Shown one piece after another: positions 50,701 through 63,687 of a stretch of 64,000 nucleotides of DNA. Positions within the stretch are counted from its first letter, which is position 1; every line of letters starts with the position of its first letter. A program made the position numbers and the translations under genes. The notes beneath the pieces were generated by a model that did not search any database, had not been told where the DNA came from, and saw only the letters and a program-made list of their open reading frames with translations. The stretch is from Anisakis pegreffii. Taxonomy: Eukaryota > Nematoda > Chromadorea > Rhabditida > Anisakidae. Location of the stretch: positions 1 through 64,000 of the forward strand of contig JAPYMA010000525.1 in assembly GCA_035041965.1 (NCBI GenBank), given 5' to 3'.

Positions 50701-53700
50701 CTCAATAATTCCATCAGCGATAACTGCTGCAGTTGCGGTTTTAGATGAAGATACTTTTGATACCTTCAAAATGTAATGCTTTTTACATTTCTTTATCATT
50801 TGGGTCTTCGTAATTTTTATTATTTAGAGAATATGAAAATGAACCGAATAATGATCAATTCGAAATTAAATATGTCTGATGCAATAGCGTTTTCCGAGGG
50901 GGGGGAGAGGACGCAAAATGGTTTGGCCCAGAAAAACAGTTGAATTTTGAGGCGAATTTGTCTAGGTTTATTTCTTTCTTCCTTCTCCCTTCTATGCTTT
51001 CTTTGCCCACTTCCTTATTCCTTCCCTCTGTTCTCCCCTTTCTTGCGACTTTCAGGAGTGAAGCGCGACACCCCTGCGCCCTCGCACTGATCTGATGATA
51101 TGCTAACGAGCTGTTCGCACCACGATTGCAACGTTGTGATGTTCATTATGGGCAACCGATGCATATTCACCAATACAGCTCTTAACGAGTTTTTCAATCG
51201 CCTCATTATACTTCATGAAAATTGCATATAGAATATATATGATGAATAGACTGAGTGCCTCAAACCAACGAATCTGAAAGCAAATTAGCCATTTCAACTG
51301 AAGAGATGATGAACATGCTGAATTTAGAAACAAATGAGACTTTTAGATGGTGCTATATAATAGATTGAAGTTTTTCAAAAATTCATATCACTTCAGCTGT
51401 TCAAAATGCACATGAATTATGGACAGAATTATTGAACACAGTTCGTTTTTGAGGGAACTGCTGACAAATCATTGATTTTTTATAAATGAAAAAATCAAAA
51501 ATTCGGTTCTAAAGAGAAGCGATAGCAGAGAAATAAAAAACAGAAAACCTTTTCGTCAAGAAAGAAGATAACCAACATCAGTAATGCAATAATATAAAAT
51601 GCAACATCTCTGCAATTAACGATACAGATATTAAGAAGGAAGTAAATGTAAAGGAATCGGTGCATGATTAAATTCATCAACTTCTTGTGAAACTTATACG
51701 TTCATGAGAAACACCCAAAGAGTTTTGTGAACTATTCCAGCTATTAGAATTAACGTGATATGGAGATATGCAAACATTGTAGAACAACGATGAGTTATCC
51801 ATTGCAAGAATTATTACTTTTGGAAAGGTGAATGTAAAAAAGGTGGTTTTATCATCAACCTGTGAGCGAACTACACGTCAAAACGTGACATATTCAAGTG
51901 ATCAAGTTCTAATTGATGTGCTAAATCAGCCTGATAGTTGCAATTGCTGCATGGTCGTTATATGAATTCATAGCTTGCGAAGGAGAGGTCGTTATATGAA
52001 TTCATAGCTTGCGAAGGAGAGGTCGTTATATGAATTCATAGCTTGCGAAGGAGAGGTCGTTATATGAATTCATAGCTTGCGAAGGAGAGGTCGTTATATG
52101 AATTCATAGCTTGCGAAGGAGAGGTCGTTATATGAATTCATAGCTTGCGAAGGAGAGGTCGTTATATGAATTCATAGCTTGCGAAGGAGAGGTCGTTATA
52201 TGAATTCATAGCTTGCGAAGGAGAGGTCGTTATATGAATTCATAGCTTGCGAAGGAGAGGTCGTTATATGAATTCATAGCTTGCGAAGGAGAGGTCGTTA
52301 TATGAATTCATAGCTTGCGAAGGAGAGGTCGTTATATGAATTCATAGCTTGCGAAGGAGAGGTCGTTATATGAATTCATAGCTTGCGAAGGAGAGGTCGT
52401 TATATGAATTCATAGCTTGCGAAGGAGAGGTCGTTATATGAATTCATAGCTTGCGAAGGAGAGGTCGTTATATGAATTCATAGCTTGCGAAGGAGAGGTC
52501 GTTATATGAATTCATAGCTTGCGAAGGAGAGGTCGTTATATGAATTCATAGCTTGCGAAGGAGAGGTCGTTATATGAATTCATAGCTTGCGAAGGAGAGG
52601 TCGTTATATGAATTCATAGCTTGCGAAGGAGAGGTCGTTATATGAATTCATAGCTTGCGAAGGAGAGGTCGTTATATGAATTCATAGCTTGCGAAGGAGA
52701 GGTCGTTATATGAATTCATAGCTTGCGAAGGAGAGGTCGTTATATGAATTCATAGCTTGCGAAGGAGAGGTCGTTATATGAATTCATAGCTTGCGAAGGA
52801 GAGGTCGTTATATGAATTCATAGCTTGCGAAGGAGAGGTCGTTATATGAAAACCAATAAACAACTTTTCATGAAATTTTCACACTTTCCATGTGCCACGA
52901 AATAATCTGGTTAATGTTACGCATCAAAGCACACATTGGCTGTGAATATATAGTTGCACTAAGCATTCTATCGGAAACGCTTCACAGAAGTTATTGCGTG
53001 TCATTACTACTGTTATCGATATATTGTTTCCTCGCAAGCCATGCGATGATTACAGTCAAGAAAGACCAAAATGAGGAAAAAAACCTGAATAAAGGCCACC
53101 ATGTTAGGTGAAGAACACCATGTGAAAAAATGGTGCAGCACGCGAGAACGCAAAGAATGTTGAAAGTGGCACTGCCTGGGAATAGTGAAACACATTTAAA
53201 TTACTTTTTTTTTCGCAGTGATAACATTCAACAGTAACATTCAGTTCACTCAAAAAGCAAAAAGCTAATGATGATGATTCGAAAATTGATAGTAACAAAT
53301 TTTCGAATTACAACTATATTGTATCTATGTATTCCAATGATCTATCACCAACCAACGATTGTTCCAATGCCAACATTGTTTTGTGCGATAAAAACGCCTA
53401 TCACAGATGTGAAGAATTCCGGCGCAGAACCACCAGCCGCCATGAAAGTCGCACCTTGAATCAAACAAAAATAATCAATGATCACTAAGAATTGAAGTTG
53501 CATTCATAAGCTTATATTTTTCAGAGTTCATAGTTGATGACGTATGGAATACCAATGTGAGGTCACTTGTTACTCTGATAGAAGTTATTCCGAGATTCGA
53601 ACGGTACTATTGCGATGGTTGACCGAAAAGTAAAAATCTAGCAATAATTTTTGAATGTACGGAAGAGAACGCTCTCTTGCTCGATTGTTCCTTTTGCTTG

Positions 53701-56062
53701 CATTCGTTCACGTCGGATACATCACTCACTTCATCTGTTAAATAATCGAGAGAGCTTTTTTTTGAAAAAGAGTGAGTAAAACGGAAAAATTTGAATGACT
53801 GATTGAGACATATCAAAGTTCGCTTTGAAAATTTGAAGGCGATTACCATAGAGAATATGTACCGCTTATTTATCAGTGACAAAAATGAACGAATCATTCG
53901 AAGGAATTTGTTGATCTAGTAACTGGTGCGTTTACGAATGAAGTTAAATCGATTTGGCGGAATCTCAAGGCAAAACATAAGGCAAATCGGAATCTCCTTC
54001 CAACGTATACGGAACGATTCATTTGGAAAAAGGAGTTTTGTGGTGACTAGCGTTTCCATAATTTCTGGAGACAGGTTGCAGAACAATACCCAAACCAACA
54101 GACGCCTAGGACAGCACCTTTATAATTCAACAGTCCTCTTCAGAGTCACCCAAAAATTTGAACCAGATGAAGTCTACCTTTTCTTTAGTGTTGTTAATAA
54201 GATTTTTTTGTAGAAACATATGCTTGATGCCTTACATAAGCAAACGTAAAACGAAATGATACCAGTGTAAAGCAATATTTGAGAAATGCGATGTATTCAA
54301 TGGAAGCAGATACTGACCCTATGAGAAGAGATTTTGGACACTAAAAATTTTTGCTCTTTCGGCCAAGTATCGCAAGAGTGCCAACAGAAGTTGTAATTGC
54401 ATGTATCAACGTAAACGAAACACGTAATTTTAAAAAGACAGGATTCAATTTGTTGTTTTATTTTCTCTGAAACTGATTCGCTGAAATTAGACAACAGAAA
54501 AATCATTTGCGACAGAAAGATTTCTCAAGTGCAAAAAGTTCGACCTGCGACATCATCACTGATGGCCAATTTATCAGTGATAACACCCAGCGAGGGCACA
54601 AAAAATTCATCGCACACAATCGCTAATGCAATAAACATGTACCCGAGTCCGATGACATGAAGTATAACTGAAAAATCGAAATCGTTTTATTTTAATTGTT
54701 ATCATTTATTATATTGTTTTAATTACTATTTTTCATTCCGCTATTCCGTAAGAAAGAGTAACATAAGAGAATTACATAATTCCATTCAATTTTTAGCAAT
54801 TAGTTACCCAGTGCGCATCCATGCACTGGCGTTTTCGGCAGTTTTGTTTTGCAACAAGTTTGCTTTTTGATTTCATCACGTCGCATTTCAGCGATTTGAG
54901 TTGCTCAGAATGATGCATTCTCTGAGCCTCACTGGACAATTTCTCATCTTCCTGATTTGTGCTGTTAATCCAAATATTTTTCATCTCATCCATCTAAATT
55001 CTCTGCATTTCTCTTTTGTCATGCAGTGGGTCTTAAAAGGATGTTCCAGTACGCGTTATTTATTTATGGATGAATACGCACGATGCTATTCAATTAAACT
55101 CATCATATTTATGTTCTACTTTTGTTTGCTAACGAAAGTAAATAAAAAGGTGACATTTGAAATACCCCTTATTTGCATACATATAGAATTGAATATTTTT
55201 ATAGTCTTATTGAATGATAACAATTTTGAAATTCGTTGATATTTTTATTTCATTTTGCTGTAAATAATCCAACTTACTTGCACCCTTACGACGTTCCTCC
55301 ACTGAGAATAGATCGGGCGGAAATTGCCCCGAGTCGTCACCAGCATTCACTATGGACTGCGATCTGTTGCTGCAATTGGATCATCAAGCACTAGTGATGG
55401 TAACCGACTGCAGTTCGATCGGTAAAATCCGATGAATTTCGATCGGAATTCCGAGATTTGGATTTTGATCGAGAAATTCGTTCGGGATATCGAATTTCGG
55501 AATGTTGAAAGGTTGATCCGATCGGATTAAATTAGGAAATTTTGTTCGGATGCCATCGTTATATAGCATTAAGAAGCATCCGTACTGATAAAGTACGGAT
55601 GCTTCTTAATGCTATATAAATCACCATCCAGAATGGTCGTTTTTCACAACGGTTTCGCACAGCAAAAATGAACAATATTCGCGAATAACAACTCATATTG
55701 AGCGCGGGGTCAAGCCCCAGCCGAAGTCTACCAGTATTTTATTCGTTTTAAGCAGGATGATTTTATCGACCGTCGAGAATATGCGAAAACCAATCAGTTT
55801 TCTAGTGATCCATTTCGAAGATTCCAAAAAAAATTACTGAACGTTAATTGACGAATTCCATAATCATATTACATTCATATGAATCATAAAGAAAAATTTA
55901 CTCTTTACAATCGGGCAAAATTGACATGAGTCGTCGTTTTTTGAAGGTGTTGATATCGTCGAATGACTCTGACCGTATAATGTGTGATAGTGAGAATATG
56001 AATAGAGCTAATGAGCACAGCACAATACGTCGAACTAGCGTACCTCGATAAAAAGCACTCAT
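47777..56062 (-). CDS. K+-dependent Na+/Ca2+ exchanger, NCKX/SLC24 family (16 exons, complete)
   Basis: Exons in transcript order: 55902-56062, 55278-55369, 54545-54667, 53353-53454, 53085-53175, 51549-51609, 51121-51273, 50481-50763, 50247-50338, 50044-50157, 49709-49846, 49514-49633, 49351-49406, 48906-48986, 48718-48801 and 47777-47966. Every junction is AG/GT in phase, total 647 codons with stop. Residues 1-32 look like a signal peptide ([20 protein letters not shown]), as in vertebrate [19 protein letters not shown] precedes the first helix cluster. Alpha-1 at 126-142 is [17 protein letters not shown] (Glu138); alpha-2 at 511-526 ends GTSIPDL (Asp525); GSNIFD (Asp552) matches the residue linked to K+ dependence in NCKX2. 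A long cytosolic loop lies in exons 7-11, and the C-terminus ([13 protein letters not shown]) matches the family end. It should move Na+ in against Ca2+ and K+ out at the plasma membrane. Introns carry a minisatellite and a long hairpin. Confidence 0.95.
51953..52850. repeat. 34-bp minisatellite, about 26.4 identical copies
   Basis: The unit begins GGTCGTTATATGAATTCATA and ends GCTTGCGAAGGAGA; each contains the palindrome ATGAATTCAT. I see no base difference between copies over 898 bp. The array lies wholly inside the NCKX intron between exons 5 (53085) and 6 (51609), and 34 is not a multiple of three, so it is not coding. Confidence 0.95.
55395..55556. mobile_element. Decayed relative of the 58723 hAT-type element (NCKX intron 1)
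   Basis: Shares TCGGAATTCCGA, GAAAGGTTG, GATTCGATCGG-like and GGATGCCATCG blocks in order with 58723-58904. No target duplication is visible, so ends are approximate. Confidence 0.5.
55560..55618. repeat. Perfect hairpin, 27-bp arms, 5-base loop
   Basis: 55560-55586 and 55592-55618 are exact reverse complements (arm core AGCATTAAGAAGCATCCGTA) around the loop GATAA. It lies in NCKX intron 1, right beside the hAT relative. An RNA copy would form a pre-miRNA-like stem, though short for one. It could equally be a recent foldback event. Confidence 0.9.
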
Positions 56063-58714
56063 TGTTTTATCTGTAAATGATCGCGTTATTCAGAAATAAT
56101 CACAACAATAATCATAACTAGCATCTAAAAAACCGAATTTATAATTTACTCACAATCAGAAAAGTGCTTGTAAAAAGTCAACTGACAACAGTAGAACAAC
56201 GCGGCTGCTCTTTTCAAAGTTCCATCAGTTTGAGGTTTAAATTATATTTATGTTTTATGAAACCGATTTCAATTTTATGATAGCATAAATGCAGTTACAA
56301 GAAGCGTTTTCAACTGCTCTAGATTAGTGCCGAAATCTATGTATCAAAACCGACTTATGCGTTTATTTGTGAGAAGGATTGGTTCTTCATTCATGTGAAT
56401 GTTTCACCTTTCAGTGCTCACTATATAGCAGCGAATAAAAAATGATGGAATACGCTCTAATGAACACATTCTTGAGTTTTCTAAATCGAGCTATTTGTTT
56501 CGAATGAACTATTTGATAGCCGTCATTTCCTTATGGCACGCAAGCACGAATATGCAATTAAGTAATGAAGCTCAACGCTGACCAGCATTCGTCATCAAGG
56601 AATTGAAATGAAAAATTCTTAATCTTTTTCATGGTGCCTTGACGAAGTCATCTATCAAATAAGCTTCAAAGCAACAACTGAAAATTGATGACACCACAAT
56701 ATAACTGATTCTATCAAAAACTGGTGATAGGAACACAAAAAACAATGAGAAATATATGTACCAGCAACCATGTATTAACTTACAATGATGTTAGTTCGAC
56801 TTGATGATGCGATGAATAATTATCATTTCAATAATTGATTCTGATAAAACATTGGCAATTATTCGTCAACAGCTTCCAAGTTTTCTGTTTTTTCCACAAA
56901 TTAACAATGATCATTGACAATAATCAGTTTCTTACGTAATTTCAGACGGATACTATAATTCATTAATTATGATTTCCTTGCATCGGCTCAATCAGTCAAC
57001 TGACACTAAACAACAAAACTCATTTACATACGGGTAAAATAAAAAATAGCGCTGAAGCGAACAGCACGTGAAGTTTTGGCAATATTGATCACACAAATGA
57101 AGGTATTAGAAGATGACATGAAGCGTGAATGAGTTGATCAGCACGAGCTGTATACGAGTAGTTTCAGTACCATGCTAAGTGAACTGTCTTTAAAAAAAGA
57201 TTCTTGTAAAAATGACTATCAAAACTGAGAAAGAAAGTAAAAAGTCCAATAGAATAACAAAATAATCCTTCTGAAATGCAGTGTTTCTATGGAATAAACC
57301 CTGTAAACTCTGTTTGAAATTGGAAGTGCTCGCATTCGCTCAGTGTTTTTCTGCTATCAACGTAATTCTTCCTATCAAAACACTGACACTGTTTCACGAC
57401 TCACTTGAGCCGATATCAGCACATCTATAATCCTTCGTATATAAGCTATCGTTCTTCTTTATCTCTTACCGTATCACTTTTTTGAATATAATTTCTTAAA
57501 ATGACAATCGCTCATACATCAATTTTTTCTACGAATCATTTGAAAAATTCATTTCAATTCAGATAAACTTTCTTCATGAATCTGTTGACGCTTTGTTTCA
57601 AAAAGAATTCAGTGTAATTCAAGTTATTAATTACTAATTAAATATATGTTGAAGGAGTTAACTGAATAGGTTTGTTTGTTAATTGATATGAAATTGTATC
57701 ACTGATTAACATGGTTGAAGAAACAGAGAAACAAAACGTTTTACTGATCAGTGTGATACTTTTGCCCTTTATTTCGCACTAATTCGGGACTATCATCGTC
57801 ATTTTCACATATTTGTAGCTCAATTTGTTTTGAAAACTGCTTCTCGTAAGAATTTTATTCAGACGAGTGTATGCAAATATGACAAATATATGTAGATATG
57901 ATGCTTCACAACATACATATGCATGTGTATGTATTGCACATGTATGTGATTAAAGAGTATTTATTGTTTGAGTGAACAACATTAAACAAGCGACGACGCG
58001 TCACTTAGCGCAATGTTTTGCTTCGCACCTCACAGACTTGGCGAGATCGATCCATTCACTTATCCACTTCAACGCTTTCATGAGACTAGTTATGCAACAA
58101 AGCAATTTGATGAATATTCTCTTAATGAAGTATTAGTTTCAGCTGAATTCTTAACGAAGTATTAGTTTATGAATTAACACCTTAACGTTTATAGTTTAGA
58201 ATATTCAATACACATTATACACATCGAGCATTTTCAGAAGCAAATTTTATTCCAGTGAAATAATTGTATCATTCTTCTATATTGACACTCATATAGCATC
58301 CTCTAAATTCTTCTCGTTAGCTGTAACAAAATAACCTCAGCCGATAAAGTGCGCATCTCATTACTTTATACTCAGCAGCACATTAGTTTTAAATTCAGAT
58401 TCAGCAACTATGCAATGAGAGAGATCTCCGACTGGTAAGATTCCTCTGCTCTTCAACTATTTTCCCTTATTATGCGATCACAGAATTTCTGAATTATCGA
58501 TAAATGGTACATCATAGCTGGCAAATGTTACCACCAAAAGAAGCATCAACGATTCATTACATTTTCAACCGAAAACTTATTGTTTTCTTAAGCTTAGGTT
58601 AATCAAAAATCATTCATGAATTTGTATTTTTGGAACGTGTTTGTTGCGGCGAGATGAATGGCTGACGTTTGCGAACGATAGCGTGTAAAGAGGAAACTAA
58701 CTAGTGAGCAATTA
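56063..58714. other. 5' flank of NCKX gene and intergenic DNA
   Basis: AT-rich, no coding block I can support. The NCKX promoter and any 5' UTR exon should be at the left end, since that gene reads leftward from 56062. Confidence 0.45.
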
Positions 58715-58722
58715 TATCTTAA

Positions 58723-58904
58723 TAGTGATAGCATCCGACCAACTTCAGTCGGAAAAATCCGACAAATTTCGGTCGGAATTCCGACATTCGGATTCCGACC
58801 GGACAGTTTTGAAGTTCGATCAGAATTCCGAATGTCGAAAGGTTGTTAAAGTTGATTCGGTCGGATTACTACCGAACTGAAATTTCGATCGGATGCCATC
58901 GCTG
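58723..58904. mobile_element. hAT-type MITE (182 bp)
   Basis: The left end TAGTGATAGCATCC pairs with the right end GGATGCCATCGCTG. The flanks are perfect 8-bp duplications TATCTTAA (58715-58722 and 58905-58912). The interior is rich in TCGGAATTCCGA-type palindromes and is non-coding. Confidence 0.85.
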
Positions 58905-58912
58905 TATCTTAA

Positions 58913-61900
58913 AGAAAAGATATTCTAAAGTGAGAAACGAACACCGTTGCCGAGCAAACATAAATATTGCCAATTTTCTAATAGATTGAAGCAGCAAATA
59001 ATGTTTTGTACTTACTCGATGATAATAATTGAGAATTTTTATCTTGTTTCTATCTTCTTGAATATTTTCGTTACTCTTATACTTGAAAATGATAACACAT
59101 TGATGTTGCTTGCTTAAAAATTAATGGGACTAAAACGATTTACTTGTAAATAAACAAGCCTCAGAGGTGCTGATCGTGTCTGTAAGAGTTCAGCGAGTAT
59201 TATCGATCTAAGTATTTTCGTTGCTTTTGAATGTTCCTTTTTGTCACCTTTTGCGCTAATCGTTCTTTATGAAACGAAAAACAAACGTTTTCGTGCTGTT
59301 TTCTTCTTCTTTTTAAGTTACCTCATCCAATGTAAACATCTGGAAATGAAACGATAACTGATGAGTGTTGGAGAAGGATTATAGTTGCAAAATGAAAACA
59401 ACTGTGCACAATAAATCTTTGGTTGTGATCAGTCCTTGATTAATTACTGAACGCTTCTCATCGGGTTGTTCATTCATTTGCAATTTTCTTGGAACAAATC
59501 CCATTTTGCATAAATAATCTGCTTTGCATTTGGCTAACTCATGTTTAATGCCAAACAGTATCGCGTCGACTTCAACTTGAATTTCAATTCCAATGGGAAA
59601 CTGATATGCAATGGATTACATCTGCTCATCTCTTTAGTTTCAACATTTGCAGTTGTATTAGTCTCATATACGGTAATTCATCAATTTTTTTGAGCAATGC
59701 AACGCCTAAATCTCTAACAGCTATTCTCATGGGTCTTTTATATTCTTGTCAAGTTCCAACCAACACATTATACTTTAGCAATAAGACAAGCATAGTAATT
59801 CATGGAATTGAGTTAATTTCTACGAGAACATAATTCAATGAACTTATGGATTGTTGAGATACAGGTACATTCGTTTCACTGACGCGCGATGCTCATGAAA
59901 AAAGGACTGAACGAAAGCTTTAAGAGATGAGACGCATAATATAAGCATAATTCGTGAAAAGAAAAACCATCAGAATGAAAAAAAATGTCTGTAAAAGAAA
60001 ATGCAGATAATACCTTCCGTTTAGACTCATCGATAATTGTTCCGGAGAAATGAAATGTTCTTTGGTGAGATAGAAGATTGAAGACTGAATTCAGAAGATG
60101 AGAACGGAAAAGATCAGAAATATGAATGACGAGAGATTGGCACATAAGTTCTTTCTGGCCCACATAGTTGTCAGTAATAGCTGAATGACACTCAAAACCT
60201 CCTGAGGGGACAGTTGGTTGCCGAACCGCCCACAAGCACTCAATAAACAAACTGCTTATGCTCATGCTTTGGCCATGCAGCCAGGCAGCAGCCACTCTTC
60301 AGGCAAATAAAAACTGGGCTTACGCCCTTTTCGCATATTTTATCCTTACTTTATATAGGCATTTATCTGAGAAGAGGATGATATGTAAAAAGTATACAAA
60401 AAAACAACAAAAAAACTAGAGTTGTTGTTGGAATCTTCATTTTAGCAAAATATTCATCTTTTATTATTATATCAACTACCGAATTTTGGAGTTTAATTTC
60501 TGCGCATAAACTGGTAACGCTCGAAGAGTAATTGGATTCAAATTTACAAGTTACTGTACAAGTGGTAATTGCTGAGTTTAAAATGTATCTCATTCTAAAG
60601 AACAAATTGATGATAACGTTTTGGGAATGAAAACAAGTTCTCTATAGCAAAGTTCGTGGAAATTGTACCAGTTCGGTTTAGAACAACTGACTTGAGATAG
60701 AAGGATTCTGGATTGAACACTTACCAATGGACAATGAATAATTACTGAACAATATATGAAGACAAATTACGAAGCTATATCTACAATGAATTGGTGATAA
60801 TTGTTTCAATCAAATTGGTTATAAGTATGAAATGCGATGAAAGATTGTGCAAAATTGTTGATTAAAAGGTGAAAATAAAGCCAAACTAGGAGTTGCTGGA
60901 GAAGGTACTAAAATGCTGATGTTGAATGTTGAATAAAAATACTCATCATACTGAAACAGGAAAAAACCTTCATTTCAAAGGATGAATAATTTGGCACCTA
61001 GATATTGCTGCTGCACATAAGAAGTTAATTTCAGCAGTGTAAAATAAGGAATTATTCCGATGAATGAGAAGAACAAGCCATGCTCAGTGGATATTTCTCA
61101 TATCTTTTGCTTTCCTAACAACGAAATTATGCTACCATTCAATGCGATTCATGCATACTTCGCTCGTCAATAAATGCAAATGCCAACAATATTATGCATA
61201 ACACTTTAAGAAAATGCTCAAATGTGCTCGTCGTGAAGGTATTGTATGGAATTTCTCACCCAATTTTTTGAGAGCGCAAATTCAATCTGAATGAATTAGA
61301 CGTACACAAGTGATTGAGTGGAATGGCAAGCGCAGGCAAGTTGATAAGCGATGCTTTTGAAGCAAATAAAATCACATAATTGATCATAACGACTTTCACA
61401 AAGCCTCAATAATTTCGTTACTTTGAACATTTCAGTGAAGAGAATTTCGTTGATAACACAATAATGTGAAAAAAAAGCGTCGCTTAGGGCAACAACAATT
61501 CGTTGATTGCATTTGCGTGTGGGAAAAGTTCCGTCTTAGGAGCATTTGAATGGTGGTATGTTTAGTTGTCGAATTATTTGAGCATTCATTTGATTAATTA
61601 ATTCGTTCATAACAAGTTCACTTTTTTTTGATCTTGACAGTCGACTGATATACGCACTATTGTCGAATTGATATGTGGGTTTCAACATTCTGCGAAACAT
61701 TTATCTCTTTTGCTTGATTAATCTGTGAATGATTCACTAAAAACATTCTATTTTTATCAATAAATGCTCTTCGGGGCGTTTTTTTTTTCGAAGGAATTGT
61801 GTAAAAAACTCTTCAAAGGATAGAATATCAAACGCAGCTAACATATCAATACAAACTGAAGAAAGTACAACGATAATCAGTTCCATCGAAATGACAAATT

Positions 61901-62867
61901 GTGGCCATTTGTGGCCAAATTTTGATGTGGCCAAATCGTGCTCAAACAGAACAACACCATCAAGTTTGACGTTTTATGACCTAACTTTTTAATTTCACTA
62001 AATAGAGAACTGGATTAAGTGAAAACTTGATTTAATTCAATAAATCTTGGCTTTCGCTTGCTGTTTGCGATGGGTATTGTGCAGAAAAGCAATTATCAAA
62101 ATTTTTAGCTGTGCGGAAATAAGCAACATTAGAAAGAGTTCGTTTTTATGACTAATTGAAGGTATTTTTCTCTTGTGAAAAATCTTGACTGAAAAATCAA
62201 AAAAAAAGATCGAATCATTGCAGTTTTGTCGATTGTGAACTGTTCCATTTCTGGAAATTGGTGCGCAAAAGAATTTTTGCATTTTTACAACTTTTAACAA
62301 GTTTCGAACAGTATTGAACTCGTCACCACATTTATTGTTCTTTTTTTTCGATTTTGTTCCTCTATTGAGCATTATTTAAATCGCATACAACCTCAATTTA
62401 TTTACTTCAGTAAATTGTATGCATGCGTCAATAATTTGTGCTGTAATGCGATCTCGTATACACATGATTATAAAGTTGTTATTTACGTTACGTTAAGCAC
62501 ATTCACGCAATACACACCGCTCTAGGTGATTTGGATCTGTGATCAACTTCGTTACTCAACTAACCGAATTCGCTGTCGTGTTTATTAATTATTTCGTGCT
62601 CCAACATCCGCACATTCATGAGAACAACTTGCTTCACATTTAAGGCCAACTTTACGCTTCGTTTTAAAATATTCTTCGAAACAACGTACATATCGCATAC
62701 GATGATATCTCACAATCACTTTCACTGCACGTTGTGCATAGCACAATAGTGCTTTGAATTACGCGTTTTGGATGCTCTGGGATAAAGGCATGAACGATAG
62801 AATACATTCACCTAACAGACGCCTTAAATTCACCTATAAATTAAGGAAACACATTGAAGTCAAAGCC
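58913..62867. other. Intergenic DNA with one weak exon candidate
   Basis: No recognised gene. On the minus strand 60295-60014 is open from an ATG (MAAAWLHGQSMSISS...) and ends at a plausible donor (GGAAG then GTATTA), but I find no partner exon and no family resemblance. Confidence 0.35.
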
Positions 62868-62875
62868 GTCTAACA

Positions 62876-63679
62876 CTGTGGTTCTCATAGGGCGTTAAGT
62901 TACCCATCTTAGGTAATTTGAAGGTGTTAAGGGGTAATGGAGGAGGTCGGGAAATTCTATTTCGTGTAGTTGTTATTTTACGACAGAACGCCATTATGAT
63001 GGTGTTTTTTAACTCGGATATATAAATGAGATTAGTTGATGGCAACATTTTTCATTCTCCTATTTTCTGAGCATCATTAGCTGGTCCGCGCCTAATAGGG
63101 TTTTAATTCGTTTTAACAGGGTTTTCATTCTTTTCCTTGCTGTTAAAATCGCTCTCATAACTTTTATCACCGAAAGTGTTCTCTTTTGCTAATTTCTCAT
63201 TCATTTCACTCAACAATTAAACTCAGATTCTCATTCTATCAAATACACTCTATAATTGATCATTTGACTGTCGAATGTTGTTCAGCAATAACATTCGATT
63301 GCTGTATCGTTGATTTCGGCTGTCAACACTCGTCAACGTATTCAGTAAATAGTATATGCGGCTGAACGAGAAATTGATTCTAACTGTACAATGAAATGAG
63401 ACATAGTGAATGAGAAAAACATATGAAGAGAACGATATTCGCACGCAATAGATATGAGAGTGAATACAACACGTCTGAAAAGAATGAGAATCCATCAGAA
63501 TCAGTTTGAAGTGAGTGTGTCATGGACAATAGCATTTCATGCATTTCCATTTTTATCGTTTGGTCTTGAGGTTACACGTAGAAGTAGTAAGTTCTCATAT
63601 CAGTGGGGAGGGGGTGAGTAACGGCGGCCTGCCATTTCATCAAAAAGGGTAATGGAGCACCAGAACGCGAGAACCACTG
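62876..63679. mobile_element. Non-autonomous hAT-type element (~804 bp), copy 2
   Basis: Starts CTGTGGTTCTCATAG and ends GAGAACCACTG, with perfect 8-bp duplications GTCTAACA at 62868-62875 and 63680-63687. It matches the 1136-1935 copy in the same orientation across most of its length. No transposase frame. Confidence 0.88.
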
Positions 63680-63687
63680 GTCTAACA

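Noticed and set aside
51953..52850. The 34-bp array as a CRISPR array
   Set aside because: Units are head-to-tail with no spacers, in an intron of a eukaryotic gene.
59876..60295. Minus-strand 139-codon frame as a complete gene
   Set aside because: A donor-like site at 60013 is plausible, but no partner exon, start context or family match was found.
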